Of a stretch of 64,000 bases of DNA, positions 25,979 through 35,579 are shown piece after piece. The notes under the pieces were generated by a model. It saw only the letters and a program-made list of their open reading frames with translations, had not been told where the DNA came from and did not search any database. The stretch comes from Alphaproteobacteria bacterium (GTDB taxonomy: Bacteria > Pseudomonadota > Alphaproteobacteria > JAAEOK01): the NCBI GenBank assembly GCA_024244705.1, contig JAAEOK010000042.1, forward strand, positions 24,764-88,763, written 5' to 3'. The stretch's first letter is position 1. Each line of letters opens with the position of its first letter. The position numbers and the translations under genes were made by a program.

Positions 25979-26122
25979 GCCGTTTCGGGGGTGCCCACCT
26001 GACAGGCGCGGTCACGCGCGTCGGTCGGCGAGGCGACGGCAATGCACGAATATCTTGCACCGAACCCCTGCTCTTGCCAGATTGCGCGCCGTCGCCAACG
26101 ACCCGCAGCGAGGAAACCCGGG

Positions 26123-26998
26123 ATGACACGCATCGTCTACGTCAATGGCGCTTATGTGCCGGAGGACCAGGCCACGGTTTCGGTCTTCGATCGCGGATTC
26201 CTGTTCGCCGACGGCGTCTATGAAGTCACCGCCGTCCTCGATTGCGGCCTGGTCGATTTCGACGGCCATCTGGCGCGCCTCGACCGCTCGCTGGGTGCTT
26301 TGAACATGGCATGGCCGGTGAGCCGGAACGAGCTCGCCGCCGTTCATCGCGAGCTGATCGCCCGCAACAGCGTGGAGTCGGGCGCGGTGTATATGCAGGT
26401 CACGCGGGGCGTTGCGGAGCGTGATTTCGTCTATCCCGAGAACACACCGACGTCACTGGTCGCCTTTACCCAGGCCCGCGACCTGGTCAATTCGCCGCTC
26501 GCCGAAACCGGTATTTCGGTGATTACCCTGCCCGATATCCGCTGGCAGCGCCGCGACATCAAGAGCATTGCGCTCCTCGCCCAGGCCATGGGCAAGCAGG
26601 CGGCGGCCGAACAGGGCGCCTACGAGGGGTGGTTGGTCGAGGACGGCTATGTCACTGAAGGCACATCGTCCAACGCCTATATCGTGACCGCCGACGACCG
26701 CATCGTCACGCGCCAATTGAGCAGTCAAATCCTCGCCGGCGTCACCCGTGCCGCCCTGTTGCAATTGGCGCGGGAGACCGGCATCACCATTGAGGAGCGG
26801 CCCTTCAAACCCGAAGAGGCCTATGCGGCGAAGGAGGCGTTCCTCACCAGTTCCTCCACCTTCGTCTATCCGATCGTCCGCATCGACGGTAAGGCCATTG
26901 GCACCGGTACGCCCGGCCCGGTCGCCCGGCGGCTGCGGGAGCTCTATATCGACGCCGCCCGCAAGACCGCGGCGGCGCCCCTCGCCTCCACCGCGTGA
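26123..26998 (+). CDS. D-amino acid aminotransferase (class IV PLP enzyme)
   Basis: The 291-residue fold-type IV transaminase carries the PLP Lys147 in DIKSIALL. It also has the DRGFLFADGVYEV motif near the N-terminus, the VTRGVAERDF segment and the phosphate-binding EGTSSNAYIV and LAGVTR blocks. The RGFLFADGVYE and TRGVAxRDF pair is typical of D-alanine transaminase rather than branched-chain transaminase. It would interconvert D-Ala and 2-oxo acids for cell-wall precursor or D-amino acid metabolism. ATG 26123 has GAGGAAA upstream; the frame runs earlier without a start signal. Downstream lies a convergent class II aldolase gene. Confidence 0.88.
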   Translation: MTRIVYVNGAYVPEDQATVSVFDRGFLFADGVYEVTAVLDCGLVDFDGHLARLDRSLGALNMAWPVSRNELAAVHRELIARNSVESGAVYMQVTRGVAERDFVYPENTPTSLVAFTQARDLVNSPLAETGISVITLPDIRWQRRDIKSIALLAQAMGKQAAAEQGAYEGWLVEDGYVTEGTSSNAYIVTADDRIVTRQLSSQILAGVTRAALLQLARETGITIEERPFKPEEAYAAKEAFLTSSSTFVYPIVRIDGKAIGTGTPGPVARRLRELYIDAARKTAAAPLASTA

Positions 26999-27005
26999 CC
27001 CATCA

Positions 27006-27767
27006 TTAGAGCCGGTAGCCGGCGTCTTCCTCGTCGAGGATCGCCCTCAACGCGTCGAAGTGCCGGGTCGAAATCTCGGGATAATCCAGCCATTGCTGGG
27101 CCGTCTTGCGCGCCACCTCGTCGGACGCGATCCTCAATGGTCGCCCGGTCGACAGGGCCGCGATGTAGGTCTCGCAGGCACGCTCGAAATAGTAGAGCTC
27201 GTCGAAGGCATGGGCCACCGAACGGCCGAAGACCATCACACCGTGATTGCCCATCACCAGGACCGGTTTTTCGCCGACCAGCTTGCCGACCCGTTCCGCC
27301 TCGTCGCCGAGCCCCATGCCGTCGAAACCGTCGTCGATCACGACGCGGTCGTAAAACCGCATGGTATTTTGGTCGATCGGCGGCAGGGTCGAATCGGCAA
27401 GAGAGGCGAGCACCGTCGCGTATTTGGCGTGACAATGCAGCACGCAGCGCGCGTCTGGCACATTGCGGTGAATGGCACCATGCAAGGCCCAAGCGGTGCG
27501 ATCGGGCGCATTCGGCTGTTCCATAGTCGTGTCGTCGTTCGCGTCCAGGAGCAGCAGCTCGCTGGCCTTAACGCGTGAGAAATGACTGCCGTTGGGATTC
27601 ACCAGGAACCGGGTCCCGTCGTCGGAGACCGCCAAGCTGAAATGATTGGCGGTGCCTTCGTGCATGTTCAGGCGCGCCGTCCAGCGAAAAGCGCAGGCGA
27701 GGTCGACCCGTTCCTGTTCAAAGGGAAGATTGCTGCCCCAGGCATCGGCGGATTTGATCACGGTCAT
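27006..27767 (-). CDS. Class II aldolase/adducin family protein
   Basis: The 253-residue protein has the class II aldolase/adducin fold. Zinc ligands appear in VLHCHAKYATV (two His) and in MGNHGVMVFG. The N-terminal MHEGTANHFSLA segment, with NHFS, is the substrate phosphate loop region, here resembling members that act on non-phosphorylated or unknown substrates. ATG 27767 has GGAG nine bases upstream. Family members split or rearrange hydroxy-ketone sugars or decarboxylate. The actual substrate is unknown. It diverges from the sulfatase gene. Confidence 0.87.
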   Translation of the reverse strand: MTVIKSADAWGSNLPFEQERVDLACAFRWTARLNMHEGTANHFSLAVSDDGTRFLVNPNGSHFSRVKASELLLLDANDDTTMEQPNAPDRTAWALHGAIHRNVPDARCVLHCHAKYATVLASLADSTLPPIDQNTMRFYDRVVIDDGFDGMGLGDEAERVGKLVGEKPVLVMGNHGVMVFGRSVAHAFDELYYFERACETYIAALSTGRPLRIASDEVARKTAQQWLDYPEISTRHFDALRAILDEEDAGYRL

Positions 27768-27849
27768 CGTGCGGCACTCCCGAGTAGAAGATATCGTTTT
27801 GGTATAGGATGGCGTCAACGGCAAGCCTTTTGTGTTTGAGAGCCTCGGA

Positions 27850-29280
27850 ATGACCGGAAATCTGCTGATCCTGGTGGCCGACGAATTTGCCCGATCCTGC
27901 CTCGGGTGCGCCGGACATCCGGTGATCCAGTCCCCGCATCTCGACGCCCTGGCGGCGCGGGGAACGCGCTTTACCCGTGCCTATTGCAATTCGCCCATTT
28001 GCGTGCCGGCGCGCGCCGTCATCCAGACCGGCCGCTACGTCCACCAGAGCGGCCATTGGGACAGCGCGCATCCCTATCGCGGAAAGCCGGAAGGCTGGGC
28101 CCACGCATTGCGACATCGTGACGTCGACGCGGTTTCAGTCGGCAAATTGCATTTCGGGTCAAGCCGGGACGATAACGGCTTTTCACCGGAAATTCTGCCG
28201 CTCCATGTCGCGGACGGCGTCGGGTGGATGCCGGCTCTCCTACGCGATCCCTTGCCGGACTTTCCGGCCGCGCGCGAACTGGCGGCGGAGGTGGGACCGG
28301 GAGAGACCGAATACCATCGCTATGATCGCGACGTCCGGGACGCCGCTTGCAGTTGGCTTGACCACCGCGGCCGAGAAAACCCGCGCCCATGGGCGCTGTT
28401 CGTGTCCTTCGCCAGTCCCCACTATCCGTTGGTCGCACCGCACCGCTTTTTCGATCTCTACAGGGACCGGGAACTCGGCGAACCGATCCCGTCGGGCGGC
28501 CAAGACGCCACGCATCCCGTACTCCGTAAACTTATCGGCTTTTTCGACTACGACCGCCATTTCACCGCGGAGCGGCGGCGCCTCGCGCGGGCCAGCTATT
28601 TCGCCCTGATAAGTTTCGTCGACGAGCTTATCGGGGATGTCCTTTCCGCTCTCGGCGATTCCGGATTCGCCGACGACACCACCGTTCTGTTCCTTTCGGA
28701 CCATGGCGAGATGCTCGGCGACCTCGGGATCTGGACCAAGCAGGTCATGTACGAAGGCTCGGTCGGCATACCGCTCATCCTCGCCGGGCCCGGGACGCCG
28801 GGCGGCCATGTATCGCACACCCCAGTGTCGCTGATCGACATCTATCCGACCACATTCGACGCGGTGTTGGGCGAAGTCCCGGAAACGGAATTACCGGGCC
28901 AGTCGTTAATTTCACTTGCCGGCGCGGCGGACGATCATGACCGGGTCGTGTTTTCGGAATACCACGACGGCGGTTCCCCGACCGGCATGTTCATGGTGCG
29001 GAAAGGACACTGGAAGCTGGTTCACTACGCGGGCGCAAGACCGCAGCTCTTCAACCTCGATACGGACCGCGACGAGTTACGGGATTTGGCCGACGATCCG
29101 GGCACGGCGTCCACACTCGCGGAGATGGAACGGACCCTGTGCGGGATTTGCGATCCGGCCGAAGTCAATGCGCGCGCCTTCGCCGATCAGGCCGCGCTGA
29201 TCGCCGAATACGGCGGCGAGCAGGCACTCCGCCGCCGCTCCGACCTGTCCTTCAACTACACGCCGGTCCCGGCCGCCTGA
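27850..29280 (+). CDS. Sulfatase family hydrolase
   Basis: This 476-residue alkaline-phosphatase-superfamily enzyme contains the sulfatase signature CVPAR at residues 51-55. Cys51 is the residue converted to formylglycine. Metal ligands appear as ADEF at the N-terminus and LSDHGEMLGD later, and GKLHFGS supplies the conserved Lys and His. The Asp-Glu N-terminal pair replaces the usual Asp-Asp, which occurs in choline-sulfatase-like groups. No signal peptide is seen, so it is probably cytoplasmic. GTG 27832 is an alternative start. No formylglycine-generating enzyme gene is in this window. Confidence 0.88.
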   Translation: MTGNLLILVADEFARSCLGCAGHPVIQSPHLDALAARGTRFTRAYCNSPICVPARAVIQTGRYVHQSGHWDSAHPYRGKPEGWAHALRHRDVDAVSVGKLHFGSSRDDNGFSPEILPLHVADGVGWMPALLRDPLPDFPAARELAAEVGPGETEYHRYDRDVRDAACSWLDHRGRENPRPWALFVSFASPHYPLVAPHRFFDLYRDRELGEPIPSGGQDATHPVLRKLIGFFDYDRHFTAERRRLARASYFALISFVDELIGDVLSALGDSGFADDTTVLFLSDHGEMLGDLGIWTKQVMYEGSVGIPLILAGPGTPGGHVSHTPVSLIDIYPTTFDAVLGEVPETELPGQSLISLAGAADDHDRVVFSEYHDGGSPTGMFMVRKGHWKLVHYAGARPQLFNLDTDRDELRDLADDPGTASTLAEMERTLCGICDPAEVNARAFADQAALIAEYGGEQALRRRSDLSFNYTPVPAA

Positions 29281-29289
29281 GCGCGCCGA

Positions 29290-30777
29290 TCATTGACCGG
29301 CCGTATTTTCGATCAGGCGGACATAAAACCGAATGACATCGCCATAGGCGGCGACGCCAAGGCGCTCATTGACACCATGAATGCCGCTCAGGCGCTCGTT
29401 GTCCAGCTTCACCGGCAGGAAGCGATAGACGTTGTCGGCGATCGCCACATAGTGCCGGCTATCGGTCGCCGCGATGACCAGACCGGGCGCGACGAGCACG
29501 TCCGGAAATACTTCCAACGTTGTCAGTTCTATGGCCCGGTAACTGTCCGCATCGATGCTCGACACCGGCGACGCCTCGTTCGCCTCGCCCTCGACGTCGA
29601 TCGTAATTTCCGGGTCGTCGATAACCTTGCGGACATGGCCGACAATGTCATCGATGTCGTCGCCCGGCAGTATCCTGAAATTGACGATGACATTCGCCGA
29701 TTGCGGCAGGACATTGTCCTTGATACCGCCGGCAATCTTTGTTGCGGCAGCCGTCGTACGGATGGCCGCATTGGTCGTCGGTGAGGATTCGAACTCCGAG
29801 ACAACCATGCCCTCGAACAACCACAGATTGGTCACCGCAATATCTTGGGGGAACGACATTTCGGGCGCCAGGGCGGCCAGCATCTGCGAAGTCGGTGGTC
29901 GAATCTCCGCCGGCATCGGGCGTTTTTGCAGGCGCACGATGGCACGGGCCAAACGCCCGATCGCGGTTTCCGGCGGTGGCATCGAGGAATGTCCTCCAGT
30001 GCCCATGGCGGTCAGGCGGAGGGACAAATACCCCTTCTCGGCGGTACCGATCAGCGCCACCGGTGGCTTTACCCCCGGCACGATGCCATCGGTTATGACA
30101 AGACCCTCGTCCAGGACGTATTCCGGATGGACGCCACGGCTTCGGAGCATTTCGGCAATCGTCTGGGCGCCCTTGGCACCCGAAAGTTCTTCGTCGTGAC
30201 CGAAGGCGATATAGATCGTCCGGTTTGGCCTGAACCCTTGCTTGACCAGAATGTCGACCCCTTCGAGGATGCCGAGTACGCTGAGCTTGTCGTCCAGACT
30301 GCCGCGGCCCCAGATCATGCCGTCCGCGACAAGTCCTGAGAATGGCGGGTGATGCCAATCGTCCCTGGTCTTTTCGTCGATCGGCACGACATCAAGATGA
30401 GCGATGAGCAGTAGTGGTTTTGCGCTCGAGTCTTCGCCTTTCCACGTATAGAGGAAGCTGAACTCGTTCACCGTCTCGCGCGTCAAGGCGCCGCCGAAGT
30501 CACTATATTTCTCGGTCAAAAAATCGGCGAATTGACGAAACGGCGCGGTTCCGTTCGGCTCCTCGAGATCGGCGGAAATCGTCTTGATGCGTATCGCCTC
30601 GCCCAAGCGTGTGGCGGCGCCGTCGGCGTCGACGGCAATGGCGGGCCGCTGGGATGGGGCGGCGGGTCGGGTCGCGTCCGAGGCGCATCCGCCGGCGAAC
30701 AGAATTAGCAAGGTTGCCGGAAGAACCCACGAAAAGCCTATCAGCCGTGACAAACTCTTATTTAATTCTAATGCCAT
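29290..30777 (-). CDS. M20 family metallopeptidase, lipoprotein (carboxypeptidase-like)
   Basis: The 495-residue di-zinc peptidase is anchored by a lipobox AGGC near residue 31. Zinc-binding motifs are LLIAHLDVVP, WGRGSLDDK and AFGHDEELSG (catalytic Glu-Glu). The lid domain with TAMGTGGHSSMPP and a late HGVNERLG complete the fold. It is closest to the CPS1/PM20D1-like group. Lipid anchoring suggests a periplasmic-facing enzyme that trims peptides or N-acyl amino acids. It converges on the sulfatase gene with 9 bp between stops. Confidence 0.88.
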   Translation of the reverse strand: MALELNKSLSRLIGFSWVLPATLLILFAGGCASDATRPAAPSQRPAIAVDADGAATRLGEAIRIKTISADLEEPNGTAPFRQFADFLTEKYSDFGGALTRETVNEFSFLYTWKGEDSSAKPLLLIAHLDVVPIDEKTRDDWHHPPFSGLVADGMIWGRGSLDDKLSVLGILEGVDILVKQGFRPNRTIYIAFGHDEELSGAKGAQTIAEMLRSRGVHPEYVLDEGLVITDGIVPGVKPPVALIGTAEKGYLSLRLTAMGTGGHSSMPPPETAIGRLARAIVRLQKRPMPAEIRPPTSQMLAALAPEMSFPQDIAVTNLWLFEGMVVSEFESSPTTNAAIRTTAAATKIAGGIKDNVLPQSANVIVNFRILPGDDIDDIVGHVRKVIDDPEITIDVEGEANEASPVSSIDADSYRAIELTTLEVFPDVLVAPGLVIAATDSRHYVAIADNVYRFLPVKLDNERLSGIHGVNERLGVAAYGDVIRFYVRLIENTAGQ

Positions 30778-30825
30778 AGAACAATACCCTCTTATCTTAC
30801 ATTTGCTATCTTTCGCCCCGTATCG

Positions 30826-31791
30826 TCAGGCACCCGACGGTTTTCGAAACCACAGGCAGCCGCCTCCGATGCCGTGGGCCGGGAATTCGAGGCCCGGCGG
30901 CGCGATTGTCTTTATCCGTTCTTCGTACCGAACCCCCGCATAAGCACAAGAAAAGACCAGCGGAAATTTCTCGCCGAAGGCCAGCATGTAGGCGCCCAGC
31001 ACATACTGCTCGTTGTAATGACGCTTGACCCAGCTTGGCGGATAGTCGTTGGGCCAAAAGATGTCGTGGATACCGATACGGGTACCGGCCTTGAGACGGG
31101 GTAGCACGTCGAGGAAGAATGCCGTCACGTCCGAGTTTTGCAGGCAATGATGGCTCCCATCGATGAAAACAACATCGTCTGCCGCGATCCTGTCGAAGAA
31201 TGCCGGATCGAGATCCTCCATCGCCACGTGCTCGACATGGTCGGCGAGGTCCGAAATCTCGGCGCGCGGCGAAGGGTCGATCGACGTGATGGCGGTGCGC
31301 AAACCCTGGTCCCGAATAGCGCGCCTCGCGAATTTGGTGGAATTTCCCGATCCGATCTCGATGTATCTCGGCGCCGGTTCCCCGGTCAGAACCGTATAGA
31401 GACTCATCCCATCGAGCGGGCTGAACCAATTCTGGTTCCAGTACGGTTCGCTACCCTCGTCCGGCCCATCGAGGGGAATGGCCGCGAAGGCGTCGCGATG
31501 CGCGGCCATGTGTTCGATGAATTTCGCTTGCGCCGTATCGTGCGCCGCGAGGATCTCCGCAATGAACCCATTGGCCGGTTCGCCGTAACCGTAACGCGGA
31601 CGAAAATCCGGCGGATGGACGATTTTGATCCGAACGACGTCCGAATAGGCGCCGCGCAGGACTCGATCCTCCTGCGTCATGTAATGGGAGACCAGGTTGC
31701 CGCGCCGGCTCCTGCTGACCAGGACGGTCTTCTTTTTCGTCCCAACCGGTTTCGCCGGGTCGTCGGCCACGCAGCAATCTCCCATCGTCAT
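30826..31791 (-). CDS. Class I SAM-dependent methyltransferase-like protein
   Basis: The 321-residue protein has the nucleotide-binding glycine motif RYIEIGSGNSTKFA. An ITSIDPSPRAE loop (ribose-binding acid) and a DDVVFIDGSHH segment typical of the Methyltransf_24 type follow. Before this domain lie about 125 residues with conserved-looking aromatics (PPDFRPRYGYGEP, PYWNQNWFSPLDG). The substrate is unknown; similar proteins occur near polysaccharide or secondary-metabolite genes. Two in-frame ATGs (31791 and 31785) are possible starts. The gene starts just downstream of the transposase fragment. Confidence 0.7.
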   Translation of the reverse strand: MTMGDCCVADDPAKPVGTKKKTVLVSRSRRGNLVSHYMTQEDRVLRGAYSDVVRIKIVHPPDFRPRYGYGEPANGFIAEILAAHDTAQAKFIEHMAAHRDAFAAIPLDGPDEGSEPYWNQNWFSPLDGMSLYTVLTGEPAPRYIEIGSGNSTKFARRAIRDQGLRTAITSIDPSPRAEISDLADHVEHVAMEDLDPAFFDRIAADDVVFIDGSHHCLQNSDVTAFFLDVLPRLKAGTRIGIHDIFWPNDYPPSWVKRHYNEQYVLGAYMLAFGEKFPLVFSCAYAGVRYEERIKTIAPPGLEFPAHGIGGGCLWFRKPSGA

Positions 31792-31837
31792 GCGCCCGAC
31801 GTAGATTACTCAATTCGAGCCGATTGGCCCACGATTA

Positions 31838-32095
31838 CTCCTCGCCTGTCGAAGCCTCACGGGCCGTATCACCGGCGAGCCGTTTCCTCCCCGCCTCCAG
31901 GAATTCCTTCGACAAGCTGTAGTGGAGACTCTGGGCGATACCCTCACGGCGGCACAACTCGCCAATGCTGTCCTCGCCGCGCAGGCCATCGAGCACAATG
32001 CGGATCTTCTCCTCAGCCGAATAGCGCTTGCGTGTCGCCCGACGGATGTTCTTGACAACCTGCTCAGAGGTCTCGTTCGGTGGCCCGGATTTCAA
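31838..32095 (-). pseudogene. Truncated IS3-type transposase OrfA remnant
   Basis: The 86-codon frame encodes a helix-turn-helix N-terminus (RYSAEEKIRIVLDGLRG, SIGELCRREGI) and FLEAGRKRLAGDTARE, a motif familiar from IS3-family OrfA proteins. It stops at a TAA soon after, before the usual leucine-zipper end. No OrfB integrase-core frame is present on either strand, and terminal inverted repeats could not be identified. It is therefore an inactive fragment of an insertion sequence. Confidence 0.7.
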
Positions 32096-32745
32096 TAACC
32101 CAAATCTGTCTCACAGTTGTTGACGCCGCAAACCCCAGTATGGCCAACTCCCCGGCCCTTTCGAAGCGATTCTCGCCGCATTGCGCCGGTTTGATACGGG
32201 AACATCGTTGCCGTAGCGCTGTGTTCCAATTGTGGCGCCGACAGTCGCTCGCCTCCCCGGAAAACGACCGATCGCGCGCCGGCGAGATTCAGCGGCGCCA
32301 AATGTCCGATATTGGTGAAACGAATGCGAATTTTTTTAAGATCGGTCAACGCATCCAGGAAATTGGGCCACTATGCTGAACGCCGGTGCGTCGTCGCGTA
32401 GCGGTATCTGCACGTACTCGCCGACGAAAACGCAGCGGGCGGCGGTCGGGCGCCACGGCGAAATGATCGACCGCGCCCAAAGTAAGGACCGTCAGCGGCA
32501 ATCTTGTCGAAGTGCCCACCTAGATCACGGCGAAAGATCCGCTCGACCGGATGTGGGGGCTGGGTGCCATCCAGGATTGATGCGCTACCCGCTGGATGAG
32601 CATGGGACTGGTCGCGACCGGCATGCCTCAGCACTTTTTGTCAATTCTAGTCCACCGTGGTACGGTTTCAGCGGGTCATAAAGGGGAGCAGGATGAGACG
32701 ACGTCCTGTCCTAGCGGATTGAGCGCACCAGGGTTTCTGTTCGGC
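32096..32745. other. Long stretch with possible decayed coding sequence on the minus strand
   Basis: About 650 bp lack an intact gene. On the minus strand, protein-like stretches occur in successive frames: TVLTLGAVDHFAVAPDR, then VGEYVQIPLRDDAPAF, then TDLKKIRIRFTNIGHLAPL. This is what a frameshifted gene would look like, but GC-rich DNA often yields such text by chance. The flanking transposase fragment makes gene decay plausible. No family is recognised. Confidence 0.25.
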
Positions 32746-34224
32746 ATGGATGTCCGCCGATTTGGCAGGGTCTTCAGTGGACTGCTTATTGTGATGCTGC
32801 TGCAGTCGGCGCCGTCGGCGACTGCCGACTACTACGATGGCCTGCGCGCCTACGATGCCAAGGACTTCGCCGCCGCGCTCGCCGAATGGCGGCCCGCATC
32901 CGATGCCGGCGACGCCCAAAGCCAGTTTCGATTAGCGGAACTTCTTGAACACGGCCTTGGCACGCCGCAGAACTTCGTGCGCGCCCATCTTTACTACAAT
33001 CTTGCCGGGGCGCAGGGAAACGAAGAGGCGCGCGCGCGCCGAGACGCTATCGGCGAAATGATGACTGGGGAAGAGCTTGCCGAGGCGCGGAAGCTCGCCG
33101 CCGACTGGGTTTCGCGCGTGGCGGTCGAACCGGTTAGCGAGCCGTCGAGCGCGTCAGCCGAGAGCGTAGAGGCCGAACCATCGGTCGACGTTACAGCACC
33201 GCCGCCACCGAGCGACCCAGGGCCGGAAATCAGCGATGCCGGCACGATACGCGAAGCGCAGACCATCTTGACCCAGATTGGCTTCGACGCCGGTCCAGTG
33301 GACGGAGTGATCGGCGCCAAGACCAGAGACGCGATCAGCGAATGGCAGTCCAATCACGACCGTGAGCAAACCGCACGTCTCACGACCGATGTTCTTGCCG
33401 GCCTGCGCGAGATCGATGTGACAAGCATTGTCACCGACAAGGATCTCATACGCGAGGCACAGACGATCCTTTGGCGTGCCGGTCGTCTCGATGAACCCGG
33501 GTCCGCCATAACCGGAGTGGACTTCAGATATGCAATCGGTGCTTGGCAGAGCTACGGTGGAATGAAACCCACATATCTCTTGACGCCGGATGTCCTGGAG
33601 GCGCTGCGCGCGATCAATTTTTCGTCGGAAATTACGGACCCGAACGTGATCCGAGAGGTACAGAACATTCTTTTTGAGATCGATTTGCTCGATCTCTATG
33701 GCGAGGAGCTTGGCTCCGAGGCCGGTATCTTGGCCGGCGATACTAGGTTCGCGCTGTGGGGCCATGAACTGTTGGATGAATCGAGTATGGAGCTGCCGCC
33801 GGCGTTCGTCCTGCTGACGCCCGATTTGCTTGCGGAACTGCGGGCGATCGACTTGAACAAATACATCTGGGGCGCCGCCTGCGCCTGCACGGACGGGACC
33901 AATGCCGCGACTTGGAACCACCAGAGCCGCGCCTCGTCCCAGGAAGCCGTGACGAAACGATGCCGCGAACTAACCGGAGTTCCCGACAAATGCTCTGTGC
34001 TGAGCGTCGTTGCGACGCCGGACTCGGTTGATTGGCTTGGGTGGCGGTGGTGCACGCAGGAGACAGAGGAGTACATCTACCAAGCGATATCCGCTTTCAT
34101 TGGAATCTCTCGCGCAGAAATCGAGGAGGAGGCATTCGCCAATCTCCAAGGCGACGACAGGACGTGGCAGAGAAGCGAATGCGAACTGTTGGCAGTGATT
34201 GCCGCCGACGGGAGCCATCAATGA
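32746..34224 (+). CDS. Exported Sel1 / peptidoglycan-binding-like protein 1, with degenerate DUF4189-like end
   Basis: The 492-residue product begins with a signal peptide (cleavage near PSATA, residue 27). A Sel1-like unit follows (YDGLRAYDAKDFAAALAEW, QFRLAELLEHGLGTPQNFVR), then an acidic Pro-rich linker. Three helical modules each begin REAQTILxxxG or REVQNIL, like peptidoglycan-binding domain 1. The first has the clearest VDGVIGAKTRDAI core. The C-terminus (YIWGAACAC ... CRELTG) resembles a degraded DUF4189. ATG 32746 places the signal correctly; the frame extends to 32596. A paralogue follows with stops and starts overlapping ATGA if ATG 34221 is used. Confidence 0.7.
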   Translation: MDVRRFGRVFSGLLIVMLLQSAPSATADYYDGLRAYDAKDFAAALAEWRPASDAGDAQSQFRLAELLEHGLGTPQNFVRAHLYYNLAGAQGNEEARARRDAIGEMMTGEELAEARKLAADWVSRVAVEPVSEPSSASAESVEAEPSVDVTAPPPPSDPGPEISDAGTIREAQTILTQIGFDAGPVDGVIGAKTRDAISEWQSNHDREQTARLTTDVLAGLREIDVTSIVTDKDLIREAQTILWRAGRLDEPGSAITGVDFRYAIGAWQSYGGMKPTYLLTPDVLEALRAINFSSEITDPNVIREVQNILFEIDLLDLYGEELGSEAGILAGDTRFALWGHELLDESSMELPPAFVLLTPDLLAELRAIDLNKYIWGAACACTDGTNAATWNHQSRASSQEAVTKRCRELTGVPDKCSVLSVVATPDSVDWLGWRWCTQETEEYIYQAISAFIGISRAEIEEEAFANLQGDDRTWQRSECELLAVIAADGSHQ

Positions 34225-34385
34225 TGGGTGCCTCTTGGGAGGCCGCCCCCACGGTCCCTGCCGCCGGACCGAACCGAGTTCGTGCGGCCGCAACGCCAAG
34301 GGTCGACAGCGTTGAAACGATTGTTAGCCGTTGTTCGAACGCTAGGAGACGAGTTCGAAGTATAAGCTTAGTTCAGAACGCTGCC

Positions 34386-35579
34386 GTGACATTTCGGGAT
34401 TGGCTGTTTGTCGATCGAAGGAAGCCTCGCCGGTATCGTAGGATTCTTCCGGTGGCGGCATTTGCGCTCCTACTACAGTCGACCGCACCGGCAACGGCCG
34501 ACTTCTATGACGGCCTCCGTGCCTATGACGCCAAAGACTATGCGTCGGCGTTGGCCGAATGGCAGATTTGGGCGGATACCGGCGACGCCGACAGTCAGTA
34601 CCGGTTGGCGGCGCTCTTCGGACAGGGATTGGGCACGCCGCAGGATCTCGTTCGAGCCCATCTCTACTACAATCTTGCCGCCGCTCAGGCCCACGAGGAA
34701 GCGCATGCGCGTCGCGATGCCCTGAACGCATCGATGCCGAAGGTCGAACTCGCCGAGGCACGCAAGCGGGCCGCTGAGTGGACGCCGCGCACCGCCCCCA
34801 GGGCGGCGGATGCCCTAGCTGAAGGCGCGCCGGAACCGGTGGCGCCGGCGCCCGTAGTCGCCGAACCACCACCGATAGCGGTCGAGGAGCCGCCCGTGGT
34901 GTCATCGCCGCCGCCTCGCTCGCCGGACTCGACCGTCCAAATGGTGCAACGACAACTCGCCGAGATCGGCTATGACCCGGGCCCTGCGGACGGGTTGATG
35001 GGCGCCAAGACCTCGCGCGCGATTATGAAATTCGAACGCGACTATGAGCTTGAGCCGAACGGGACCGTGACCGACCGCCTGATCGAACGGTTGGCCGCGG
35101 TGACCACTGGGAGCCCCGATCCCGGCGGATCCGGAACAGATGCAACCGCGCCGGTGGACTACGAGGCACTGTGCGACGACTACTTTCTCATGGGCGAGGG
35201 CGATCCGGACCTGGACATGTTGTGTTCGGTCTATGAAAACCCGTACGCGGTCCTTTGGGGCGCGGTCGCCAAGGGCGTCGACTACTCGGACAATGACGCC
35301 TTCTATTTCGCCTACAACTATCCCGATGCCGACGAAGCCGAGACCAATGCGATGTCGAGCTGTCTGGCGGAGGCCAGCTATGGCTGTGAACTCGCGACTC
35401 TTATTACCGGCTGTTTCGCCGTGGCCCGTGCGCCCGGCAACGGATGGGGCTGGGCAACTCAAGATACAATCGAAACCGCCCAGGCGATGGCGCTTAGCCA
35501 ATGCCGAGAGAGCAATACCGGCTGCTATCTGAGCAGTTCCTTCTGCGCGGATGGATCGGGAGAGTTTTTCTCCAACTGA
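34386..35579 (+). CDS. Exported Sel1 / peptidoglycan-binding / DUF4189 protein 2
   Basis: The 397-residue product, from GTG 34386, has a basic-hydrophobic signal (cleavage near APATA, residue 38). A Sel1 unit almost identical in plan to the preceding gene follows (FYDGLRAYDAKDYASALAEW, LGTPQDLVRAHLYYNLA), then a Pro/Ala linker. One peptidoglycan-binding-like module comes next (VQRQLAEIGYDPGPADGLMG), then a DUF4189 domain (VLWGAVAKG, spaced Cys pairs, RAPGNGWGWA). ATG 34221, with GGAG six bases upstream and overlapping the previous stop, would add 55 residues before the signal peptide. The choice is open. The pair probably arose by tandem duplication with later loss or gain of modules. Confidence 0.75.
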   Translation: MTFRDWLFVDRRKPRRYRRILPVAAFALLLQSTAPATADFYDGLRAYDAKDYASALAEWQIWADTGDADSQYRLAALFGQGLGTPQDLVRAHLYYNLAAAQAHEEAHARRDALNASMPKVELAEARKRAAEWTPRTAPRAADALAEGAPEPVAPAPVVAEPPPIAVEEPPVVSSPPPRSPDSTVQMVQRQLAEIGYDPGPADGLMGAKTSRAIMKFERDYELEPNGTVTDRLIERLAAVTTGSPDPGGSGTDATAPVDYEALCDDYFLMGEGDPDLDMLCSVYENPYAVLWGAVAKGVDYSDNDAFYFAYNYPDADEAETNAMSSCLAEASYGCELATLITGCFAVARAPGNGWGWATQDTIETAQAMALSQCRESNTGCYLSSSFCADGSGEFFSN

